In this document: positions 19,119 through 27,541 of the stretch, piece by piece | Layout of the letters: every line of letters begins with the position of its first letter | Position numbering within the stretch: the stretch's first letter is position 1 | Source of the DNA: Flavobacteriales bacterium | GTDB taxonomy: Bacteria > Bacteroidota > Bacteroidia > Flavobacteriales_D > Parvicellaceae | Assembly: GCA_024635865.1 (NCBI GenBank) | Contig: JAGXIB010000001.1 | Location: forward strand, 1 to 45,973 | Reading direction: 5' to 3' | DNA length: 45,973 nucleotides | Notes under the pieces: model-generated | The model's database searches: none | The model's input: only the letters and a program-made list of their open reading frames with translations | Told to the model about the DNA's origin: nothing | Made by a program: the position numbers and the translations under genes

Positions 19119-20006
19119 TTAATACATTGATATTGTTACAATTAAAGAAACTAAAAAGCCTATTGATAAAATAAAGAAATAAACTAGGCTATTTATAGCA
19201 ACTTTATATATAGTAATTCCATAACTCCTATTATAAAACCTCTTGTAACTTACGATAGAATATATAAAAAGTAAAACAAAAACTAAAGGAATTACGACTA
19301 TTGATATTGAGAAAGCCCATGATATAAAGACTCCTATAGAAAACGTCAGAAAAAAGAAAGAGTTTATATGCAACGCATGCACAAAATGATCTACATAATA
19401 CATCTTATTTCTCCAAAAGGAAGCCATCAAAACTAACCCTAAAATAGGAAAAAGGAACAATAGTAAATTTGCTGACTTTTTTAAGGTCTCATTAAATATA
19501 TTTTTATTTCCACCTACAATATTTAAAACCCCTTTTTGCAACAAAATATTTAAAGCACTTTCTTTCGATTTTTCTTCCTCTAAATATTCATCAATACTAT
19601 TGTAATTCTTAAGAACTTCTACATATCGTTGCTCTGCCGAAAGTTCATCATTAAGCATTACACCATCATTAGGAATAAGAGGTGAAGTATTGTCTAGAAA
19701 CAAACTAAATGAAACGACATAAACTAAACTCAAAAAAAGAGCCAATCGAATTGGCCGAACATAATCCGTTATTTTACCCTCAGAGTAGAGCAAAGTTAAT
19801 TGCCCTGGGGAGAAACACAACAACTTTAAACTTCTCCAAATTTTAGAATCAAAAGTAAAATAGTCTCCCAAAAAATCATTAATAAGACTTTTTAAAGAAG
19901 CTTTCTTGTCATGGTTTTCTTGCCCACACTTTCTGCAAAAATTATCTTCTCTACTTAAAGCGTTATTACAATTAAAACAATATGATTTCTTACGTCTTTT
20001 CTTCAT
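19119..20006 (-). CDS. DUF3667-like membrane protein with N-terminal zinc ribbon
   Basis: 295 aa. CFNCNNALSREDNFCRKCGQEN followed by FTFDSKIWRSLKLLCFSPGQLTLLYSEGKITDYVRPIRLALFLS and TM segments. Confidence 0.85.
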   Translation of the reverse strand: MKKRRKKSYCFNCNNALSREDNFCRKCGQENHDKKASLKSLINDFLGDYFTFDSKIWRSLKLLCFSPGQLTLLYSEGKITDYVRPIRLALFLSLVYVVSFSLFLDNTSPLIPNDGVMLNDELSAEQRYVEVLKNYNSIDEYLEEEKSKESALNILLQKGVLNIVGGNKNIFNETLKKSANLLLFLFPILGLVLMASFWRNKMYYVDHFVHALHINSFFFLTFSIGVFISWAFSISIVVIPLVFVLLFIYSIVSYKRFYNRSYGITIYKVAINSLVYFFILSIGFLVSLIVTISMY

Positions 20007-20008
20007 TA

Positions 20009-21091
20009 TTAACCACCAAACTCCATTAAATAAGCTTTTAAAAAGGCATCTATATCTCCATTTAACACTGCTTCTGTATTACTCGTCTGATAATTTGTAC
20101 GGTGATCTTTTACTCTTCTGTCATCCAATACATAACTACGGATTTGAGAGCCCCATTCTATATTTTTCTTTTCAGACTCTATGGCATTACGCGCTTCTTG
20201 TTGTTTTCTTTGTTCTATCTCGAACAATTGAGACTTTAGCAACTGAAGCGCTTTTTCTTTATTCCCTAACTGAGATCGACTTTCTGTATTTTCGATAACA
20301 AGTCCAGAAGGCTTATGACGAACACGCACACCCGTTTCAACCTTATTTACATTCTGACCTCCTGCTCCTCCAGAACGGAAAGTTTCCCACTTAATATCAG
20401 CAGGATTAATTTTAATATCAATGGTATCATCTACTAAAGGATATACATAAGCCGACGCAAAAGAAGTATGTCGTTTAGCATTAGAATCAAATGGAGAAAC
20501 TCGAACTAAACGATGCACTCCGTTTTCCCCTTTTAAATAACCAAAAGCAAAGTCTCCTTCTATTTCTAGCGTTACTGTTTTTACTCCTGCTACATCACCA
20601 CCTTGATAGTTAATTTCTTTAACTTTCATACCGTTTTTCTCAGCCCACATAATATACATGCGCATCAACATTCCAGCCCAATCACAGCTTTCTGTTCCTC
20701 CTGCACCAGCAGTTAATTGTAAAACTGCATTTAGAGAGTCCTCTTCTGCACTTAACATGTTTTTAAACTCTAACTCTTCTACCAGAACCAATAAAGCATC
20801 ATAAGCTTCTTGAACTTCTTCTTCAGTCGCTTCTTCTTCTTTGCAAAAATCAAAAAGTACTTCTAAGTCGTCACAGTCATCTCGAACACTTTGGTAGGCT
20901 GAAACCCAGAACTTTTTATGTTTTAATTTCTTTAATAATGCTTCCGCTTCTTTTGGGTTATCCCAAAATTCAGGGTCTTGAGTCTTTAAATCTTCTTCCT
21001 CTATTTGCATTTTTTTAGCCTCTATTTCTAGATAACCATATAATGCATCTAGCCTTACAGCTATTTCCTTTAATTGATCTTGCGTAATCAT
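20009..21091 (-). CDS. prfB: Peptide chain release factor 2
   Basis: 360 aa. [54 protein letters not shown]. Confidence 0.96.
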   Translation of the reverse strand: MITQDQLKEIAVRLDALYGYLEIEAKKMQIEEEDLKTQDPEFWDNPKEAEALLKKLKHKKFWVSAYQSVRDDCDDLEVLFDFCKEEEATEEEVQEAYDALLVLVEELEFKNMLSAEEDSLNAVLQLTAGAGGTESCDWAGMLMRMYIMWAEKNGMKVKEINYQGGDVAGVKTVTLEIEGDFAFGYLKGENGVHRLVRVSPFDSNAKRHTSFASAYVYPLVDDTIDIKINPADIKWETFRSGGAGGQNVNKVETGVRVRHKPSGLVIENTESRSQLGNKEKALQLLKSQLFEIEQRKQQEARNAIESEKKNIEWGSQIRSYVLDDRRVKDHRTNYQTSNTEAVLNGDIDAFLKAYLMEFGG

Positions 21092-21366
21092 TCTGTCCTA
21101 ATTCTTTTCCTTTAGCTTACTAAATTAATGGAATTCTAGACAAGTAAATCTATTATGACATAAAAATAATATTTAACAACTTTAAATCATGATAAAATTC
21201 AAACTATAACACATTGAAAAACAAGTATTTAAAAGCTTTTAATTAAAGTAATTCAAAATACATTGTGAATATCCTTTAAATGAAGCTATTGTGAACAGAG
21301 AAAAAAAGAAGAATCTTTGTATTATAGATAATTTCTAATCAACTAAAGTTATACTTTTATTAAGAT

Positions 21367-21960
21367 ATGAAGTACAATAATGAGATCATAGGGCTTTTTC
21401 CATTAAAGTTATTCTTGTTACACCAAGAAAGAACAACTTTACATATTCATGAGCCCAAGTACCTTCAATTAATCAATGAATGTGTTGAAAAAGAAGGGTT
21501 CTTTGGTATTCCGTTTCAATGTAACACAAAGTTACATGAATATGGTTGTGTAGTCAAGGTTGTAGAAATTAGCAAAAAGTATCAAGATGGTCAAATTGAC
21601 ATCATCATTGAATGTGTTCAGAATTTCAAACTAATGTCTTTTGAAGCACAAAAAGAAGATCGTTTATTCCCTAATGGGACAGTTAGCTTAATCAACAATC
21701 AATTAATTTCACCTAACGATGAACTAATTGAACTAGCCAATGACTACAATCACCTATTGTTTGAAACAGAAGTAACACAGTCTCCATACATAGACATTCA
21801 ACACATTATAAGTCTATTGAGTTTAGAGAATGAAGAAAAACTGAAGCTATTTAGATATAATCCTTTAAAAAAGATTCAATTTTTAATTCACAAGTTAAAA
21901 TATATGTCTATTCTAGTTCACCAAGAAAAGTTGGTAGAACATCAATATCACTTAAACTAA
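21367..21960 (+). CDS. Stand-alone Lon N-terminal (LON substrate-binding) domain protein
   Basis: 197 aa. LFPLKLFLLHQERTTLHIHEPKYLQLINEC...FGIPFQ...GCVVKVVEISKKYQDGQIDIIIECVQNFKL. Confidence 0.8.
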   Translation: MKYNNEIIGLFPLKLFLLHQERTTLHIHEPKYLQLINECVEKEGFFGIPFQCNTKLHEYGCVVKVVEISKKYQDGQIDIIIECVQNFKLMSFEAQKEDRLFPNGTVSLINNQLISPNDELIELANDYNHLLFETEVTQSPYIDIQHIISLLSLENEEKLKLFRYNPLKKIQFLIHKLKYMSILVHQEKLVEHQYHLN

Positions 21961-22006
21961 CAAGGCATCATTTTTGATGCTTTTGAAAGAAAATTAGAAT
22001 AGCGCT

Positions 22007-22897
22007 GTGAAACTAATTAAATTTATATTATTAATATTTCCTATCTGTATTCAGGCTCAATTGCTGGACAATAGTAAATGTGCTATTTTTTCAGACGAAC
22101 CTTTTTTTTATTCGGAGTTTATTAAGAAAAATGGTATCAGGGAAATTAAAGGTGTTATCTCAACAAAAGCAAGCTTGAAAGTTATTGAACAAAGAAACTT
22201 AGTAAATACTTATATTTTTAATCAGGCTGGACAATTAACTAAACAATACCGATCTTTTAATGGAGCAGACTCTAAGGACACAACAATTATAAGTTATTTT
22301 TATAATGAAGAAGGGAACATAACTGTACAAAGAACAAATGACAATTATGGTTTTTTCTCTAACAACTACGACTATGACCCAAGTAGTCATATAATTAGCA
22401 AAACCTATTGTAGAGACGAAAATACTTGTGAAAATAAAAATGATTTTTCCTTGGGAAAACAACACGTTATTGTAAAGGAAACTTTTAGCTATAATGAAAC
22501 AGACAGCTCATTAAGCAAGCATACCTATAACAGCCACGGTAAAAAGTATCAAACATTTACCTCTTTTTTTAATGAGCATTCTTTAATTTACAAAGAGGTA
22601 AAAAAATTAATTATTAATAAGAAAAAAAGTATTATTGAATATGACTATAACGACAAGGGATATATAAGCAAAAAAACAATTTACCCAGACTTTAACAAGC
22701 CAAAAAACACCTCTACTACCTACGACTACGATGAGCTTGGGAACATAGAATTCATAGATGAGTATCGCAATGATGAGCGAATTACACACAAAGAAATTAT
22801 CTATAATAAATCTACACTTTTGATGAAAGCTCTTTTAATACAAGATATCGAAACAAACTACATTAAAATAATAAAATATTCTTACAGTTATTGGTAA
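22007..22897 (+). CDS. Secreted protein with YD-like repeats (GTG start)
   Basis: 296 aa. Signal peptide KLIKFILLIFPICIQAQ; YDYDPSSHIISKTY, YDYNDKGYISKKTIY, YDYDELGNIEFIDEY resemble YD/RHS-type repeats. Confidence 0.7.
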   Translation: MKLIKFILLIFPICIQAQLLDNSKCAIFSDEPFFYSEFIKKNGIREIKGVISTKASLKVIEQRNLVNTYIFNQAGQLTKQYRSFNGADSKDTTIISYFYNEEGNITVQRTNDNYGFFSNNYDYDPSSHIISKTYCRDENTCENKNDFSLGKQHVIVKETFSYNETDSSLSKHTYNSHGKKYQTFTSFFNEHSLIYKEVKKLIINKKKSIIEYDYNDKGYISKKTIYPDFNKPKNTSTTYDYDELGNIEFIDEYRNDERITHKEIIYNKSTLLMKALLIQDIETNYIKIIKYSYSYW

Positions 22898-22953
22898 TTG
22901 ATTTTGTTAACAAATTAAGTATCCCAATGTTCTTTATTCTGTCTATTTTTCAA

Positions 22954-22961
22954 TATTTTTG
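22954..22961 (+). promoter_or_regulatory. Putative -7 box (TATTTTTG) upstream of ferritin
   Basis: TATTTTTG matches TAnnTTTG about 24 nt upstream of the ferritin ATG; -33 box unclear. Confidence 0.35.
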
Positions 22962-22984
22962 GGGGAATATAAAAATAATCTCTC

Positions 22985-23497
22985 ATGTTAAAAGACAAAA
23001 TACAGACCGCTTTAAATAAACAAATTGAACTAGAAGCTTCGTCTTCTCAATTTTATTTAGCCATGGCTTCATGGTCAGAAACTTTAGGCTTAACCGGAAC
23101 TTCAAACTTTTTATACAAGCATAGTGATGAGGAACGTTTCCACATGCTAAAACTAGTGCGATTTGTGAACGAACGTGGAGGAAAATCTTTAATCCCTCAA
23201 CTAAGTCAACCACCAAAGGAATTTGATTCTCTTTCTAATATTTTCGAATTATTATTAGAGCATGAATTAAATGTTACCGACAGCATAAATAACATTGTTG
23301 ATCTGTGCCTAAATGAAAAAGACTATACAACTTACAACTTCATGCAATGGTATGTTTCTGAACAAATGGAAGAAGAAGCCCTAGCTAGAACTATTTTAGA
23401 TAAGCTACACTTAATTGGAGAAGACAAAGGTGGCCTTTATATGTTCGATAGAGATTTAGAGACGATGGCACAGAGTTTGTCTAACGAGGGTAAATAA
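22985..23497 (+). CDS. ftnA: Non-heme ferritin
   Basis: 170 aa. LNKQIELEASSSQFYLAMASW, YKHSDEERFHMLKLVRFVNERGG, FMQWYVSEQMEEEALARTILDKL. Confidence 0.95.
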   Translation: MLKDKIQTALNKQIELEASSSQFYLAMASWSETLGLTGTSNFLYKHSDEERFHMLKLVRFVNERGGKSLIPQLSQPPKEFDSLSNIFELLLEHELNVTDSINNIVDLCLNEKDYTTYNFMQWYVSEQMEEEALARTILDKLHLIGEDKGGLYMFDRDLETMAQSLSNEGK

Positions 23498-23504
23498 AAC
23501 GGCT

Positions 23505-23861
23505 ATTATTTTAAGGAAATTAATTCTCATATTATCTCTGCTTTTCATTGGAGGAATTATCAATAGTTCCTACAGTCAATATCGCGACCCTACATCTAAG
23601 AAAAAAAAAGAAAAGAAAAGGTCTAAGAAAAGGTCTTTATTTAAGAAAAAACGAAAGAAATTAAAAGCTGGCGGAAACCCTTTTAGTAGTAGAAAACAAA
23701 AGTCACATAGAACTGATATAAACTTAAGTCCTTTTGCTACAAAGTCTAGAAAAAAACACCAAAGAAAAGTTAACAAACGAAAAAAGAAGCAACGGCAAAT
23801 TAGCGACAAAAAAAGAGCACAAAAAAAGGCAGTCAGAAAAACATTTGGAAAAAACAAATAG
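23505..23861 (+). CDS. Lys/Arg-rich putative secreted protein with no ATG/GTG/TTG start (ATT at 23505 or 23508 is the best in-frame candidate)
   Basis: Open frame to TAG at 23859-23861: ..IILRKLILILSLLFIGGIINSSYSQYRDPTSKKKKEKKRSKKRSLFKKKRKKLKAGGNPFSSRKQKSHRTDINLSPFATKSRKKHQRKVNKRKKKQRQISDKKRAQKKAVRKTFGKNK. Typical signal peptide ending YSQ. Not in the ORF track. Confidence 0.6.
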   Translation: MILRKLILILSLLFIGGIINSSYSQYRDPTSKKKKEKKRSKKRSLFKKKRKKLKAGGNPFSSRKQKSHRTDINLSPFATKSRKKHQRKVNKRKKKQRQISDKKRAQKKAVRKTFGKNK

Positions 23862-23965
23862 TTTCCTCTTCTTTATAAGCGGCATAGTTTTAGCAATATA
23901 AAAATCAGAACTAACTATTTTTTTGTATCTTGCATTACTTAATGCTAAAATTTTAAGCAGACTCA

Positions 23966-24490
23966 GTGAAATTAAGCTTAACCATATTTATTCTAATAGT
24001 ATTCAGTTTATCAACTGTTTATAGTCAAAGTGGTGCATCAAAAGCAAACAATAAAATTAAAGGAATTTATGTTTATCAATTTGCTAAGAATGTAGATTGG
24101 CCTCAAAAATATAAGTCTGGAGAGTTTAGCATTGGTATACTAGGAGACAAGTCGTTTTATGATCAATTAAAACAATCCTACACTGGAAAACTAATAGGTG
24201 GTCAAAAAATAGAAGTAATATTTTACAGCTCTACCTCTGAAGTTAAAAGTCCACACTTACTTTACATTTCTCCTTATGATAAGAAAATTGCAATTGAATT
24301 AGCAAAAAAACTAAAAAAAGACAAAACCTTGATTATAGGAGAAGAGAAAGGACTACTGGAAGACGGTATAATTATTAATTTTTTGTCAAGAGACAGTAAA
24401 CTAGCTTTTGAAATCAGTAAGTCAAATGCCCAAAAAAAAGAACTAATAATTAGTCAAACTTTAACACGCTTAGCAGTTGATGTTCTATAA
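23966..24490 (+). CDS. YfiR-like (DUF4154) periplasmic protein, GTG start
   Basis: 174 aa. Signal peptide (..STVYSQ), KGIYVYQFAKNVDWPQKYKSGEFSIGILGD...GGQKIEVIFYSS...HLLYIS...TLIIGEEKGLLEDGIIINFLSRDSKLAFEISKSNAQKKELIISQTLTRLA. Confidence 0.8.
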   Translation: MKLSLTIFILIVFSLSTVYSQSGASKANNKIKGIYVYQFAKNVDWPQKYKSGEFSIGILGDKSFYDQLKQSYTGKLIGGQKIEVIFYSSTSEVKSPHLLYISPYDKKIAIELAKKLKKDKTLIIGEEKGLLEDGIIINFLSRDSKLAFEISKSNAQKKELIISQTLTRLAVDVL

Positions 24491-24491
24491 A

Positions 24492-25418
24492 ATGATAGCA
24501 AAAATCTACATATCGTTTTTAATAACTGTTTTAGTCAGCTTCTATAGTTATGGCCAGGATTACAATAAATATTGTTTATACACTGACTATGCTGTAAAGG
24601 CTTATGAAAAGGGGAAATACGAGCAAGCTATTTCTTTGATGGACTCTGCTATTAACCAATGTAAAGAACAAAACAATGATGCTGCGAACTGGTATAATTT
24701 AGCTTTCTTTTATAAAGCCCTTTACAAACAAGACAGCAAACTTTCTACAAGAGAAAAAATGCTCTCGACCATATTACATGCCCAAAAGCTGGATGATAAA
24801 AATGAGCTAAACAGACAAATAACTTCCTATTTAAAAAGTATAGCTAACTATTATAAAAATGATGGAATAAAAATACTTGATGATACCTCTTCTAATTTTT
24901 CAGGAGCAATTGAAAAATATGAAAAATATAAATCAATAATTCGTTTAATTGATTCCTCAATAGATTTTAAAAATGAAGACATTATCTATTACAATAACCT
25001 TGCATACCGAAATAATATAAAATTTGAAAATGATAAAAAGAACTACATGAATCATGCAGACTCTGCAATTTTATATTATCAAAAATCTTTATTAGTTGAC
25101 TCTAATCAAGCACACATAAATGAGGACATTGGAAGGATCTATTTTAATCAAGCTGTTGACATTATAAACAACCTAGACCCTGAAGCAGATTTTGAAGTCG
25201 CGATGAATGCTGACCAAAAAAAGGCAGATTTAGCAATGAAAGGTCTTCCTTACTTTAAAAAAGCTTTCGAACTAGACCCTAGCAATAGCGAAATCATCTA
25301 TGCATTAGCAGGATGCTACGACATATTGAACTTTAAAGATGAAAGTGAATTTTATCTTAGCATGCTTAAGGAAAAAGACCCTCAATACATTAACAAACTT
25401 AATTCAGGAACTAATTAA
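24492..25418 (+). CDS. Secreted TPR protein
   Basis: The track ORF begins at 24477 but ATG 24492, directly after the YfiR stop, gives a clean signal peptide MIAKIYISFLITVLVSFYSYGQ; TPR-like helices (AYEKGKYEQAISLMDSAINQC; GLPYFKKAFELDPSNSEIIYALAGCYDIL). Confidence 0.8.
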   Translation: MIAKIYISFLITVLVSFYSYGQDYNKYCLYTDYAVKAYEKGKYEQAISLMDSAINQCKEQNNDAANWYNLAFFYKALYKQDSKLSTREKMLSTILHAQKLDDKNELNRQITSYLKSIANYYKNDGIKILDDTSSNFSGAIEKYEKYKSIIRLIDSSIDFKNEDIIYYNNLAYRNNIKFENDKKNYMNHADSAILYYQKSLLVDSNQAHINEDIGRIYFNQAVDIINNLDPEADFEVAMNADQKKADLAMKGLPYFKKAFELDPSNSEIIYALAGCYDILNFKDESEFYLSMLKEKDPQYINKLNSGTN

Positions 25419-27247
25419 TGAAGTTTACTGTAGGTAGGAAAATCGGTTTAGGGTTCTTGACCATAGGACTTTTCTTAATTGTTACTTTTGGAATTACGTT
25501 ATCAGTTTTAAACGGAGCTGAAAAAACACTTAAAACCAGCATTAATAATAACAAGGAGTATACAGAGGTAGGTCAACCAACTGTAGATGAGTTAATAGAT
25601 TTAAAATTCAACCTTAGTAATAGTCTAAAATACATTCAGCACATTACTTATCAAGAAACAAAATCTGACGCAATCGAAAGAACCAATCTTGATAAAATAT
25701 TAAACGAATCTATTCCAAAAAATTTAACTCATTTAAATCAATTACAAGTTGAATGGTCAAGTAAAAAAAATAAAAAAAATCGAGAGTTATTAAACAAGCT
25801 AACAAAACAAATACAGCAAACAACTTCAAAATACTACGAAAAAATAGGTAATGTTTTAAAAGGATTTGGATATTATGATGGCTTTGAGGTCTTTGAAGCT
25901 ACAACAAATTATGAATTAGAAATAGAGCCCAGTTTACAGTTAATAATTCAAGATGTTGAGCGTTTACTCTCTATAAAGAATGAAGATTTAGCTATTCAGA
26001 AAGAACAAGGTTCTGCTTCGTTTGAAGAAACTAACCACAAGTTCACTCTTTTGTTTTGGGGAATGTTAATAGCTGGATTACTATTGTTAATTGGAACAAT
26101 AATCATTGCAACTTTTACCGCACTCAGCATTACTAAACCTGTTCAAGAATTAAAAAAGTTTTTAATTTCTCTAGGAAAAGGAGTTATTCCTGAAGCACAC
26201 ATAAAGCCTAGTAATGATGAGATAGGAGAGATGGCAGTAGCCATGAATAAACTAGTAGACGGCTTAGAACAAACTACCACTTTTGCAAATGAAGTAGGAA
26301 AAAGTAACTTTAACTACCCGTATCAACCGTTAAGTGAACACGATACTTTAGGACATGCTTTATTAGTCATGAAAGACGAACTAGCAGAAAGTGAAAGAGT
26401 ACTAGAGCAAAAAGTTGTTGAGAGAACTCAAGAAGTTGTTAGGCAAAAAGAAGAAATAGAGCATCAAAGTGAAAAAATGGAGGAGCTCTATACTGACATT
26501 ACTGCTAGTATTCGTTATGCAAAACGATTACAAGACTCTATTTTACCTCAACAACAATATATAAAATCATTACTCCCTGAATCTTTTGTGTTATTTAAAC
26601 CTAAAGACATTGTAAGTGGTGATTTTTACTGGTTTCAAGACACTCCAACTAAAGTTTTATTTTCTGCTGTGGACTGCACTGGACATGGAGTTCCTGGAGC
26701 TTTCATGAGTTTAATTGGAGCAAATGCCTTGTCTAGAATAGTCGTTGAAAACGGAGTTGAAAAGCCTTCAATTATACTTGACGAATTAAACCGTTTATCT
26801 TCCTCTGCTCTTAATAAATCAACAGGAGGAAATGAAGTGCGAGACGGAATGGATGCAGCAATATGTTCTTTTGATAAATCCACGAATAAATTAGAATATG
26901 CTGGAGCAAACAACCCACTATATTTGATTAGAAATAATGAAATCATTCAAATAAAAGCTGATAAATTTGCCATCGCTAGTTTTAATCCTGATTCAGAAAA
27001 TTATACTAATCATGAAATACAAATAGAGAAAGGAGATGTTGTTTACCTTTTCTCAGATGGATATGCAGATCAGTTTGGAGGTGAACGCGGAAAGAAATTT
27101 ATGTATCGTAAATTTAGAGAACTCTTACTAGAGATAAAAGATAAGCCTATAATTGAGCAAAAAAGTATCTTAAACTCAACGATAGAGAACTGGCGAGGCA
27201 TTCACGAACAGGTGGATGACATCTTAATTATAGGCGTTAAGTTTTAA
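25418..27247 (+). CDS. Membrane sensor HAMP-SpoIIE (PP2C-type) serine phosphatase
   Basis: 609 aa. Two TM segments flank a ~185 aa extracytoplasmic domain; HAMP (TALSITKPVQELKKFLISLGKG..EIGEMAVAMNKL), coiled coil, then PP2C/SpoIIE motifs (FKPKDIVSGDFYWF, AVDCTGHGVPGAFMSLIG, DGMDAAICSFD, YAGANNPLYLI, VYLFSDGYADQFGG). Start overlaps the upstream stop (TAATG). Confidence 0.92.
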   Translation: MKFTVGRKIGLGFLTIGLFLIVTFGITLSVLNGAEKTLKTSINNNKEYTEVGQPTVDELIDLKFNLSNSLKYIQHITYQETKSDAIERTNLDKILNESIPKNLTHLNQLQVEWSSKKNKKNRELLNKLTKQIQQTTSKYYEKIGNVLKGFGYYDGFEVFEATTNYELEIEPSLQLIIQDVERLLSIKNEDLAIQKEQGSASFEETNHKFTLLFWGMLIAGLLLLIGTIIIATFTALSITKPVQELKKFLISLGKGVIPEAHIKPSNDEIGEMAVAMNKLVDGLEQTTTFANEVGKSNFNYPYQPLSEHDTLGHALLVMKDELAESERVLEQKVVERTQEVVRQKEEIEHQSEKMEELYTDITASIRYAKRLQDSILPQQQYIKSLLPESFVLFKPKDIVSGDFYWFQDTPTKVLFSAVDCTGHGVPGAFMSLIGANALSRIVVENGVEKPSIILDELNRLSSSALNKSTGGNEVRDGMDAAICSFDKSTNKLEYAGANNPLYLIRNNEIIQIKADKFAIASFNPDSENYTNHEIQIEKGDVVYLFSDGYADQFGGERGKKFMYRKFRELLLEIKDKPIIEQKSILNSTIENWRGIHEQVDDILIIGVKF

Positions 27248-27541
27248 TACTTTTAACAAAAACTCCTTTATATTCATTTCCCTCTGCGCTATCAATTGTA
27301 TTTAGTGTCAAAAACGTCATCCTTATTATAGTATAAAATCAGAATTTTAAACCGTAATAATTTGTGTTTATTTTTAAACCCTATACTACTTTAACTAAAC
27401 ATACGAAAAGTTGCGTCACTTTATCTTTAATAACGGTTTAACCACTTTAGGTGACGAAGATCAAAACATTACTGGGGTTTAAGAAAAAGTTATTGGTAAA
27501 AAAGCTTGTTAAGACAAAAAAAAATCGTCAACCTAAGAAAA

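Noticed and set aside
11326-20298. Plus-strand ORFs 11326, 11607, 15774, 16077, 18009, 18867 and 19906
   Set aside because: All are antisense to clear minus-strand genes (TPR, DUF819, oxidoreductase, arsC, DUF3667/prfB) and show no family signature.
22235-23216. Minus-strand ORFs 22235..22465, 22607..22789 and 22983..23216
   Set aside because: Antisense to the YD-like protein and ferritin; no independent support.
23576-23857. 93 aa minus-strand ORF (MFFPNVFLTAFFCALFLSLICRCFFF...)
   Set aside because: Phe/Leu-rich antisense mirror of the Lys/Arg-rich plus-strand frame, which carries a convincing signal peptide; considered spurious.
27415-27541. Short plus-strand peptide LRHFIFNNGLTTLGDEDQNITGV and CGTCAC/GTGACG inverted repeat
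   Set aside because: Only about 24 codons without ATG, and the inverted repeat is 6 bp with a long spacer; indistinguishable from chance in this AT-rich gap.
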